A stretch of DNA of 5,647 nucleotides from an uncultured Neisseriaceae bacterium (GTDB lineage: Bacteria; Pseudomonadota; Gammaproteobacteria; Burkholderiales; UBA11063), in assembly GCA_903891375.1 (NCBI GenBank), contig CAITEL010000366.1, positions 1-5,647 of the forward strand, given 5' to 3'. The position numbers were made by a program, and so were the translations under genes. This document shows, one piece after another, positions 1 to 5,647 of this stretch (position 1 is its first letter; each line of letters opens with the position of its first letter). A model generated the notes under the pieces. It had not been told where the DNA came from. It did no database searches and saw only the letters and a program-made list of their open reading frames with translations.

Positions 1-14
1 ATAAATGTATTCTC

Positions 15-617
15 TTAAAATTTATAATAAATTGAACCAAGATAGTAGTTACTATTGCTAGTGAAAATTGAGATGTTGTTATTAGACACTGTATTATTTA
101 GAGTATTATCAAGTTCAGCACGTATACCAAAATTATTAAATTGGTAATCTATGCCTATACCATATGCTGGCATATAAGTAAAAGAGGAATTTGGTAAAGG
201 GCTACATGAAACACATATGGAGTTAACATCAAAATAGTTTATTACATTATACTCTGCACCAAATTTAGCAAAAATAGCAAAATTAGATAGAATCTGTGTA
301 AATCCTAATGGAAGGCTGCCAACTGCAGTGAAAACTAATAAATTTTGATTCATTTTATAAGTATCAGCTATTTTTACATTATATGCACTATTATACTCTA
401 ATTGAATAGCAATAAATTTATTATATTGATACCCCCAATAAAATGTTGAGGCAGGAGTATTTGTAACTTGAGTGCCATTATTACCTGTAGAAAATATGCC
501 ATGTTGAGGCATTGTATTTATTGTAGCTATGCCACTCCCTGCTCCTATATAAAATCCTTGAAAGGCATATGAATTATACGTAGTTAGTAACAATAAATAA
601 AAAATTTTTTTTTTCAT
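15..617 (-). CDS. Small outer-membrane beta-barrel protein (opacity/OmpA-barrel-like)
   Basis: Predicted 200-aa secreted protein of the outer membrane; substrate or ligand unknown. Residues 1-18 form a signal peptide: MKKK start, hydrophobic core IFYLLLL, and S-Y-A before a likely cleavage between A18 and F19. The mature part opens with FQGFYIGAGSG, typical of the first strand of small OMP_b-brl-type barrels. It continues with alternating aromatic/hydrophobic strands (for example 57-76, 92-106, 113-129, 146-160, 163-170) and ends in YYLGSIYYKF, the C-terminal Phe barrel signature. About 182 mature residues suit an eight-stranded barrel. Loops are Asn/Ser/Thr-rich (34-56, 130-147, 174-190), and one carries a Cys pair (C135, C138). 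The reading frame could extend upstream to 662, but the start at 617 is preferred because the signal peptide begins there and a GGAG lies 6 nt upstream. An A10 run follows the start codon. Fold and location are fairly sure; function is not recognised. Confidence 0.82.
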   Translation of the reverse strand: MKKKIFYLLLLTTYNSYAFQGFYIGAGSGIATINTMPQHGIFSTGNNGTQVTNTPASTFYWGYQYNKFIAIQLEYNSAYNVKIADTYKMNQNLLVFTAVGSLPLGFTQILSNFAIFAKFGAEYNVINYFDVNSICVSCSPLPNSSFTYMPAYGIGIDYQFNNFGIRAELDNTLNNTVSNNNISIFTSNSNYYLGSIYYKF

Positions 618-623
618 GTAAAG

Positions 624-627
624 CTCC
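624..627 (-). promoter_or_regulatory. Ribosome binding site of the beta-barrel gene
   Basis: On the minus strand a GGAG lies 6 nt before the ATG at 617. This decides the start: the longer reading frame beginning at 662 would place 15 non-signal residues ahead of an otherwise standard signal peptide. Confidence 0.75.
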
Positions 628-641
628 AATGATAATACATT

Positions 642-647
642 ATTATA
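642..647 (-). promoter_or_regulatory. Candidate -10 box for the beta-barrel gene
   Basis: The minus strand reads TATAAT here, a perfect sigma-70 -10 consensus. Transcription would start near 635, giving a leader of about 18 nt that still contains the GGAG at 627-624. No good -35 is seen at the usual 16-18 bp spacing; the nearest candidate (TTACAA, minus strand, 673-668) is 20 bp away. In such AT-rich DNA TATAAT can arise by chance, so this is a moderate call based on position. Confidence 0.4.
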
Positions 648-706
648 TACGTATAGATACATTAATGTTGTAAAATAATATCAAAATAAATAGACATAGT
701 AGGGTA

Positions 707-715
707 TGATATAAT
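707..715 (+). promoter_or_regulatory. Candidate extended -10 promoter for the plus-strand gene run
   Basis: The plus strand reads TGATATAAT, an exact match to the extended -10 form (TGnTATAAT), which can work without a good -35. A TAGACA at 691-696 resembles a -35 but sits only 13 bp from the -10 hexamer. Transcription would start near 722, leaving a leader of about 140 nt before the ATG at 862. It is the best plus-strand promoter I can find in the divergent region; no terminator or riboswitch-like fold is obvious in the leader. Confidence 0.4.
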
Positions 716-794
716 TATGTACTATATACATACTCGTTCATATTAAAAATTTATATTTAAACTAACTAATTACTTTGCAATAACAAGTTATCAC

Positions 795-820
795 GTTAAA
801 TTTAATAGTTAAAATTTAAT
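795..820 (+). repeat. Imperfect tandem repeat in the 862 gene leader
   Basis: Two adjacent copies, GTTAAATTTAAT (795-806) and GTTAAAATTTAAT (808-820), differ by one A. Each contains the near-palindrome TTAAATTTAA. It could be a pair of operator half-sites, or simply low-complexity AT-rich sequence. It lies 42-67 nt upstream of the reductase start codon. Confidence 0.35.
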
Positions 821-861
821 TTGTTTGAGTAAATAACTTTAATTTTTAAATACGGTAATAC

Positions 862-1845
862 ATGGCAAAAATCATAATAAATCCAGATAATATATCGTTT
901 AATACGGAAATTAGTCAAACTATATTGGAGGTGGCACTTTCTCAACATTTAAATTTGCCACATGGTTGTAAAAATGGTACTTGTGGTGCATGCAAATGTA
1001 AGGTTATTTCAGGCGATATAATATTAGATAAATATAATCAAAAAATATTAAATGAAGATGAAAAAAACCAAGGTTATACGCTATTGTGTAAAGCTCATGC
1101 TAACACAGATGTGGAGCTATATATTCCAAATTTATTAAATAGTTTTCCAGTTAAAACTTTACCTGCAAAAATAACATCAATAGTTAAAATTGGAAGCATA
1201 GCCATATTGAAATGTAAAACACCTCCAAAGCAAAAATTTGGTTTTTTTGCTGGACAATATATTGAAATAATGTTAAATGGTAAAAATAGAAGTTATTCTA
1301 TTGCCAATTATTCTGAAGATGGTGGTGAGATTGAAATACACGTTAAATATCATAAAGGTGGTGTTTTTTCGGAATTTGTATGGAATGAATTAAAAGATAA
1401 TATGATATTGAGATTTAAAGGTCCTTTAGGAAATTTTAAATTACAAAATTCTAAAAAACCAATTATACTTGTGTGTACTGGAACAGGATTTGCACCAATT
1501 AAATCTATTCTTGAAAGTATTCTTAAATCTGGTGTAGAAAGACAAATAAATTTATATTGGGGTAATAGAAATCAACAAGATTTTTATTTATTAGATAAAC
1601 TTAATGAGTGGAAAATTCAACTGAACTTAAAAATTACACTTTGTCTATCAAGGGAACAACAATTAGGATTTATAGATGGTTATGTAACTGATTGTATAAG
1701 AAATGATTTTGAAAATTTAGATGACTATGAGATGTATGCATGTGGCAATTTGAAAATGATTGAAGATGTGTATGAACTTAGCACACTAAAACTTAATTTG
1801 AAAAAAGAATATTTTTATTCTGATGCATTTACGCCATCAATTTAG
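862..1845 (+). CDS. 2Fe-2S ferredoxin / FAD / NAD(P)H oxidoreductase (CDP-6-deoxy-delta-3,4-glucoseen reductase-like)
   Basis: A 327-aa cytosolic electron-transfer flavoprotein, predicted to take electrons from NAD(P)H through FAD to a plant-type 2Fe-2S cluster and then to an unknown partner. Domain order: N-terminal ferredoxin domain (about 1-92) with cluster cysteines C36, C41, C44 and C76 in the plant-type CX4CX2CXnC pattern; FAD domain (about 97-194) with the RSYS flavin motif at 143-146 and GPLGNF at 187-192; NAD(P)-binding domain (about 198-320) with CTGTGFAP at 205-212, YACG at 292-295, and the family-like end FYSDAF. All cofactor motifs are intact and the length is normal. The ATG at 862 is preceded in frame by a stop at 856; the ribosome site is weak (ACGG only). 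It heads a tight gene run, 18 nt before lptM. Betaproteobacterial homologues usually carry the glucoseen-reductase name, but no dideoxysugar genes are visible here, so the true substrate is open. It could equally serve a hydroxylase or a flavin/quinone acceptor. Confidence 0.88.
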   Translation: MAKIIINPDNISFNTEISQTILEVALSQHLNLPHGCKNGTCGACKCKVISGDIILDKYNQKILNEDEKNQGYTLLCKAHANTDVELYIPNLLNSFPVKTLPAKITSIVKIGSIAILKCKTPPKQKFGFFAGQYIEIMLNGKNRSYSIANYSEDGGEIEIHVKYHKGGVFSEFVWNELKDNMILRFKGPLGNFKLQNSKKPIILVCTGTGFAPIKSILESILKSGVERQINLYWGNRNQQDFYLLDKLNEWKIQLNLKITLCLSREQQLGFIDGYVTDCIRNDFENLDDYEMYACGNLKMIEDVYELSTLKLNLKKEYFYSDAFTPSI

Positions 1846-1863
1846 AAGAAACAATAAAAAATT

Positions 1864-2016
1864 ATGAAAATATTTTTAATACTGGGTTTGATTGTAACTT
1901 TTGTGACAGGATGCGGATTTAAAGGACCATTGTACTTATCAAAGTCCATAGATAACGAAAATATTAAAAAAAATCAGATTGAAAGCACAATAATTGAAAG
2001 TCAAAATAAACAGTAA
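1864..2016 (+). CDS. lptM: LptM-type small outer-membrane lipoprotein
   Basis: A 50-aa lipoprotein. Residues 1-16 are a short signal peptide (one Lys, then a hydrophobic FLILGLIV core) ending in the lipobox V-T-G-C, with C17 the predicted lipidated residue. Immediately after comes CGFKGPLYL (17-25), which matches the CGxKGPLYxP hallmark of LptM (formerly YifL). In E. coli this protein binds the LptD-LptE translocon and helps LptD disulfide maturation, so that LPS reaches the cell surface. The tail (26-50) is polar, Lys/Asn/Glu-rich and probably disordered. The usual Pro after the Leu-Tyr-Leu is Ser here. It starts 18 nt after the reductase stop and ends 32 nt before lpdA, so it is probably co-transcribed. 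Its ribosome site is weak (AGAAG at 1844-1848, rather far away). In many proteobacteria lptM lies next to lysA; here no lysA is adjacent. Identity is confident from the motif; a role in LptD assembly is by homology. Confidence 0.85.
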   Translation: MKIFLILGLIVTFVTGCGFKGPLYLSKSIDNENIKKNQIESTIIESQNKQ

Positions 2017-2034
2017 TACACTAAAATTTTTAAT

Positions 2035-2038
2035 GGAG
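2035..2038 (+). promoter_or_regulatory. Ribosome binding site of lpdA
   Basis: GGAG lies 10 nt before the lpdA ATG at 2049 and is the clearest plus-strand ribosome site among the first three genes. The surrounding TGGAGCTTT is the same as at the beta-barrel gene, which supports both start choices. Confidence 0.65.
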
Positions 2039-2048
2039 CTTTGTACGA

Positions 2049-3764
2049 ATGAAATTAATAGAGCTTAGAATACCAGATATAGGCGGTAGTAGTAACGTAA
2101 ATGTTGCTGAAATATATGTTAACATAGGTGATGTTGTTGAAAAAGATGATAATCTTTTAATGTTAGAGACGGACAAAGCAACAATGGAGGTTCCTGCAGA
2201 AACTTCTGGTAAAATAAAAGAAATTAAAATCAAAGTTGGTTCTAAAGTTAGTGAAGGTGATTTGGTACTAATTTTGGAATCAGAATCATTAATGGAGAAA
2301 ATAAAAGAATCGAACGATGTAGATGTTAGCAATAATGATTTAATGTATAATGAACAGTGTGATGTTATTGTTATAGGGGCAGGACCAGGTGGATATACAG
2401 CAGCATTTAGGGCCGCTGATTTAGGAAAATCCGTGGTACTTGTAGAGAAATTTCCAACATTAGGTGGTGTTTGTTTGAATGTGGGATGTATACCTTCAAA
2501 AGCCTTATTACATGTTGCAAGAGTAATTAATGAAGCGGATGAAATGAGTAACCATGGTGTTGTATTTGGAAATCCTAGATTGGATGTTAATAAGATTAGA
2601 GATTATAAAAATGGAATTATTGGCAAATTAACAGGTGGTCTTTCGGCTTTAGCAAAGCAGCGTAAAGTTAAGGTAGTACAAGGTGTAGCAAAGTTTAAAT
2701 CTGAAAATATTCTTGAAGTAAAAACAAATGAAGGAATTAAAAAAATTAAATTTGACTCAGCCATTATTGCCACAGGATCCCATTCATTTAAATTGCCAAA
2801 TTTTCCATATGAAGATGATAGAATTATAGATTCAACAGGCGCTTTATCTTTAATTGACATACCTAAATCTATGCTTATTGTTGGCGGTGGAATTATTGGT
2901 TTAGAAATGGCTGAAGTTTATTCTACTCTTGGTTGCCAAATAACTATTGTTGAACTTGGAAAAAGTTTAATACCTAGTGCAGATAAAGATTTAGTAAAAG
3001 TTTTAGAAACTAGAATAAATAAAAAATTTAAGGCAATATATACTAATACTAATTGTGAGAAGGTTGAAGCAAAGAAAGATGCGATATATGTAACTTTTGC
3101 TGGAGAAAATGGTCATAATGGAAAAGATAAATTCGATAAAGTTTTAATTGCGGTAGGTAGAAGACCCAATGGAAAAATGTTAGATTTAGAAAATGCTGGA
3201 GTATTTGTTGATGAAAAGGGTTTTATTCCTGTAGATAAACAATGTAAAACAAATAAACCACATATTTATGCAATAGGTGATGTGGTTGGTCAGCCAATGT
3301 TAGCACATAAAGCCACACATGAAGGTAAGGTAGCAGCAGAGAACTCTGCTGGGCTAAAATCATACTTTGATGCGAGAGTTATCCCAAGTGTTGCTTACAC
3401 GGATCCTGAAATAGCATGGATGGGGATTACTGAATCTGAAGCCAAATCTAATGGAATTGAAATAGATGTTGGTAAATTTCCATGGGCGGCTTCTGGAAGA
3501 GCTCTTGGTAATGGAAGAACTGATGGATTTACTAAAATAATTACCGACAAACATACAAAAAAAATAATAGGAGCTGGAATCGTTGGGGTAAATGCGGGGG
3601 AATTATTGGCAGAAACAGTGCTAGCGCTTGAAATGGATTGTGATATTCATGATATTGCGCTGACTATTCATGCACACCCAACATTATCCGAATCGGTAGC
3701 TCTTGCGTGTGAAATGATTGATGGTAGTATAACTGACTTATACGTTCCTAAAAAAAACAAATAG
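2049..3764 (+). CDS. lpdA: Dihydrolipoyl dehydrogenase (E3) with N-terminal lipoyl domain
   Basis: A 571-aa E3 flavoenzyme that reoxidises dihydrolipoyl groups of 2-oxoacid dehydrogenase complexes (most likely pyruvate dehydrogenase) and passes electrons via FAD to NAD+ in the cytosol. Residues 1-77 are a lipoyl domain; ETDKAT at 40-45 marks K43 as the lipoylated lysine. A short polar linker (about 78-102) follows. The reductase part has the FAD GAGPGG motif at 110-115, redox disulfide C142/C147 in GGVCLNVGCIPSK, ATGS at 241-244, NAD-binding GGGIIG at 279-284, the second FAD motif IGD ending at 411, and the dimer-interface HAHPTLSE with the catalytic pair H543 and E548. All key residues are present. 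The lipoyl fusion is the form seen in betaproteobacterial pdhL and Neisseria P64k. The aceE and aceF genes that often accompany it are absent nearby. It lies 32 nt after lptM and 18 nt before nadK. Start supported by GGAG and by the complete lipoyl domain. Confidence 0.96.
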   Translation: MKLIELRIPDIGGSSNVNVAEIYVNIGDVVEKDDNLLMLETDKATMEVPAETSGKIKEIKIKVGSKVSEGDLVLILESESLMEKIKESNDVDVSNNDLMYNEQCDVIVIGAGPGGYTAAFRAADLGKSVVLVEKFPTLGGVCLNVGCIPSKALLHVARVINEADEMSNHGVVFGNPRLDVNKIRDYKNGIIGKLTGGLSALAKQRKVKVVQGVAKFKSENILEVKTNEGIKKIKFDSAIIATGSHSFKLPNFPYEDDRIIDSTGALSLIDIPKSMLIVGGGIIGLEMAEVYSTLGCQITIVELGKSLIPSADKDLVKVLETRINKKFKAIYTNTNCEKVEAKKDAIYVTFAGENGHNGKDKFDKVLIAVGRRPNGKMLDLENAGVFVDEKGFIPVDKQCKTNKPHIYAIGDVVGQPMLAHKATHEGKVAAENSAGLKSYFDARVIPSVAYTDPEIAWMGITESEAKSNGIEIDVGKFPWAASGRALGNGRTDGFTKIITDKHTKKIIGAGIVGVNAGELLAETVLALEMDCDIHDIALTIHAHPTLSESVALACEMIDGSITDLYVPKKNK

Positions 3765-3782
3765 GGATATTGAAAGATTTAT

Positions 3783-4658
3783 ATGCAGTTTAAAAAAATT
3801 GCACTAGTAGGTAAACTAGGATCAGTGGCTATAGTTGAGCATATTTTACATCTTGCTGAATATTTAAATAGCATAGGAATAAAGGTTTATATTGATTGTC
3901 AGCAAGAATGTGTGCAGTATATTGATGAAAAATTTGATGTCGGAGATCTGCTGGATTGGATTGATGTACTTGATTTGATTATTGTGGTAGGTGGTGATGG
4001 AACTATATTGTCTGTTGCGCGTAAAGCAGTAAACTTTAAAATACCTATCGTAGGTGTAAATCAGGGTAAATTGGGCTTTATGACAGATATTGCGGCGGAT
4101 GAAATGATTCTAGGGATAGAAAATATAGTTCTTAATAATAATTTTATTGCAGAATATAGGAGTTTACTATTAGCTGAGGTGTATCGGGGGGATAAAATTG
4201 TGTATAATAGTGTTGCTCTAAATGATGTGGTTATATCAAGAGGTGCTATTGGAAATATGATTGAATTTGATATTGCGGTAGATGGTCAATTTGTACTTTC
4301 GCAAAAATCAGATGGTATTATTTTTGCAACCCCTACAGGGTCAACGGCATATTCGTTGGCAGCTGGTGGGCCGATACTTCACCCCAAATCACCAGTGTTT
4401 TCAGTTATTCCAATATGCCCACAATCACTTACGAATAGACCACTAGTTGTTAGTGATAATTCTACGATCGAATTCACTTTAGCAATGGAAAATGCAACAC
4501 AAATACATTTTGATGGGCAAGAATGTTATGATTTAGTATTGAATGATAAGGTTATACTAAAAAAATATCCTGAAATGTTAAAGTTAATTCACCCCACAGA
4601 ATATAATTATTTTAGAACTTTACGAAAAAAATTTGATTGGTCAAAACGTGTATCATGA
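3783..4658 (+). CDS. nadK: NAD kinase
   Basis: A 291-aa cytosolic ATP-NAD kinase that phosphorylates NAD+ to NADP+, the only de novo NADP route in most bacteria. Its length matches the roughly 290-aa proteobacterial family. Visible motifs: catalytic GGDGT at 70-74 (D72 the general base), GVNQGKLGFMTD at 91-102, the NDVV site at 147-150, the TPTGSTAYS loop at 183-191 followed by AAGGPI, and a late FDGQE. The C-terminus ends in a family-like LIHPTEYNYF...DWSKR segment. The residue before SDG (K175) is basic, as is R175 in E. coli NadK, which in that enzyme disfavours NADH; by analogy this one should prefer NAD+ to NADH. The start at 3783 is bounded by an in-frame stop at 3771 and has a modest GAAAG site 6 nt upstream. 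It sits 18 nt after lpdA and 12 nt before recN. The nadK-recN neighbourhood is common in beta- and gammaproteobacteria. Confidence 0.97.
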   Translation: MQFKKIALVGKLGSVAIVEHILHLAEYLNSIGIKVYIDCQQECVQYIDEKFDVGDLLDWIDVLDLIIVVGGDGTILSVARKAVNFKIPIVGVNQGKLGFMTDIAADEMILGIENIVLNNNFIAEYRSLLLAEVYRGDKIVYNSVALNDVVISRGAIGNMIEFDIAVDGQFVLSQKSDGIIFATPTGSTAYSLAAGGPILHPKSPVFSVIPICPQSLTNRPLVVSDNSTIEFTLAMENATQIHFDGQECYDLVLNDKVILKKYPEMLKLIHPTEYNYFRTLRKKFDWSKRVS

Positions 4659-4659
4659 T

Positions 4660-4664
4660 GGTGA
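4660..4664 (+). promoter_or_regulatory. Ribosome binding site of recN
   Basis: GGTGA lies 6 nt before the ATG at 4671, just downstream of the nadK stop codon. An in-frame TGA at 4662 excludes any earlier recN start, so this start is well fixed. The two ATGs at 4655 and 4658 are in other frames. Confidence 0.6.
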
Positions 4665-4670
4665 AAAAAA

Positions 4671-5647
4671 ATGTTAGTTAGATTGAAAATTGTTAATTAT
4701 TTACTGATTGAAGAATTAGATTTAAATTTTAATGATGGATTTACAGTTGTTACTGGTGAAACTGGCAGTGGTAAATCAATAATTATTGACGCTTTAATGA
4801 TTTTATTTGGACAACGGACTTCTCCAGAGGTGATTCGGCCCGGGCAATCTCAAGCAATATTTGAAGCTGAATTTGAATTAACAAATAATAGCGTGATAGA
4901 ATGGTTAAATGAGAATGATTTAGCAGATATGCACGATAAACATGGATTGTTATGTAGACGGGTTATTGATAAAAATGGAAAAAGTAAGCTTTATGTAAAT
5001 GGGAATGCGGTAACAATCGCACAAATTAAATATATTGGAGAGTTTATACTGGATGTGCACACCCAACATGCATCTATAACGTTACTAAAACAAGATGTGC
5101 AGCGTAATTTATTAGATGAGTTTTCTGAAATTAGTGGTATGGTTCAAACAATAAATTTAGTTTTTAAAAACATAAATGAGTTAGAAAACAAAATTGATTC
5201 ATTGGTTTCAAAAAGTAAAGATCAAGAATTAAAGAAACTAGATTTAATTGAAATGTTAAATGAACTTAAACTATTAGAATTAAAAGAGAATGAATGGCAA
5301 GATTTAGATTTACTTCATAAGCAGTTATCAAGTGCAAATCTTATTCTTCAAGAGTTGGATCAAGTGAATGAATCTATTGATATAGTAGTCCGTAATAATA
5401 TTGCAAAATTACAAGCTAGGGTAGAAAAATTAGAACATATGGTCCCTGCTTGTAAAAGAATTATAGATTTAATGGAAAGTATTGATATAGAAGTTGTGGA
5501 AATAATTCATGAAGTAAATGCAATAGTTTCAACGATAGATCAAGATCCACAACGATTATCTGAAATTGAATCACGTATAAATCTAATTTTTGATGTAAGT
5601 AGAAAATACAAAATAAATCCAGAACAAATTATTGAAACAATAAAAAA
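4671..5647 (+). CDS. recN: DNA repair protein RecN, 5' part cut by the window edge
   Basis: The first 325 codons of an SMC-like ATPase that is recruited to double-strand breaks and helps broken ends find the sister chromosome during RecA-dependent repair. The frame is open to the last base; a full RecN is about 550 aa, so the C-terminal head (signature motif, Walker B) lies outside. Seen here: an N-terminal MLVRLKIVNYLLIEEL strand region, Walker A GETGSGKS at 29-36, RRVIDKNGKSKLYVNG at 96-111 (the RecN-type Arg-Arg, Gly-x-Ser and Asn-Gly block), the RecN motif DVHTQHASITLL at 128-139, and then a helical, Lys/Glu/Leu-rich coiled-coil arm from about 140. The segment DPQRLSEIESRI aligns with the DPNRLFELEQRI region of E. 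coli RecN. It starts 12 nt after nadK and is probably translated from the same message. In E. coli recN has its own LexA-controlled promoter; I see no LexA-type CTG-N10-CAG box in the short gap here. Confidence 0.95.
   Translation, partial: MLVRLKIVNYLLIEELDLNFNDGFTVVTGETGSGKSIIIDALMILFGQRTSPEVIRPGQSQAIFEAEFELTNNSVIEWLNENDLADMHDKHGLLCRRVIDKNGKSKLYVNGNAVTIAQIKYIGEFILDVHTQHASITLLKQDVQRNLLDEFSEISGMVQTINLVFKNINELENKIDSLVSKSKDQELKKLDLIEMLNELKLLELKENEWQDLDLLHKQLSSANLILQELDQVNESIDIVVRNNIAKLQARVEKLEHMVPACKRIIDLMESIDIEVVEIIHEVNAIVSTIDQDPQRLSEIESRINLIFDVSRKYKINPEQIIETIK

Noticed and set aside
618..662. Upstream extension of the beta-barrel reading frame to an ATG at 662
   Set aside because: The added 15 residues precede a complete signal peptide, and the GGAG ribosome site fits the start at 617. 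The extension would also cover the TATAAT at 642-647.
717..746. Nine-codon leader-peptide-like frame after the extended -10
   Set aside because: No ribosome site, no run of regulatory codons and no attenuator hairpin; it is chance in AT-rich sequence, and its start lies upstream of or at the predicted transcript start.
1846..2048. Rho-independent terminators or an extra promoter around lptM
   Set aside because: The gaps are 18 and 32 nt, with no GC-rich stem followed by a T run and no credible -35/-10 pair.
2030..2332. 100-codon minus-strand open frame opposite the lipoyl domain
   Set aside because: Antisense to the conserved lipoyl domain; Ser/Thr/Ile-rich composition as expected of a shadow frame, with no recognisable domain.
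2292..2345. Possible internal starts in lpdA (Met82, Met99) that would give a lipoyl-free E3
   Set aside because: No convincing ribosome site precedes either Met, and the full-length start has a clear GGAG.
2603..2860. 85-codon minus-strand open frame inside lpdA
   Set aside because: Antisense to conserved FAD/NAD-domain coding sequence, with no family signature and no independent support.
3360..3554. 64-codon minus-strand open frame inside lpdA
   Set aside because: Antisense to the conserved dimerisation domain of lpdA; low-complexity Ser-rich product with no signal or motif.
1..5647. A novel defence, mobile or CRISPR system
   Set aside because: All long frames belong to known housekeeping or envelope families. 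No direct-repeat array, transposase, integrase, tRNA or inverted terminal repeat was found on either strand.

Overview
The window is an ordinary-looking chromosomal segment of an AT-rich Gram-negative bacterium (by eye about 70% A+T, with strong preference for A/T-ending codons). Gram-negative status follows from an outer-membrane beta-barrel gene and a small LptM-type lipoprotein. The best guess is a betaproteobacterium, or a relative with a reduced or AT-drifted genome. The reasons are a dihydrolipoyl dehydrogenase with a fused N-terminal lipoyl domain, a ferredoxin-reductase of the type often annotated CDP-6-deoxy-delta-3,4-glucoseen reductase in that class, and the nadK-recN order. No rRNA or species-specific marker is present, so the placement is inference.

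Layout: on the minus strand, positions 15-617 encode a small secreted beta-barrel outer-membrane protein (200 aa from the better-supported start). A 244-bp AT-rich divergent intergenic region (618-861) holds a plausible promoter on each strand and a short imperfect tandem repeat. On the plus strand there is a tight run of five genes: a 2Fe-2S/FAD/NAD(P)H reductase (862-1845), the 50-aa lipoprotein lptM (1864-2016), lipoyl-fused lpdA (2049-3764), the NAD kinase nadK (3783-4658) and the 5' part of recN (4671 to the window edge, about 60% of a normal recN). Gaps between these genes are 18, 32, 18 and 12 nt, with no terminator-like hairpin between them, so they could be one transcript.

Functionally the run joins flavin/NAD(P) redox chemistry (reductase, LpdA), NADP supply (NadK), maturation of the LPS-transport machine (LptM) and double-strand-break repair (RecN). 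These are mostly housekeeping roles that share no single pathway. I see no mobile element, CRISPR array, RNA gene, toxin-antitoxin pair or phage gene, and no convincing previously undescribed system. The points most worth a second look are the A10 tract just after the start codon of the surface-protein gene, the unusual position of lptM, the lpdA gene with no aceE or aceF beside it and a short non-Ala/Pro linker, and the variant RecN motif.
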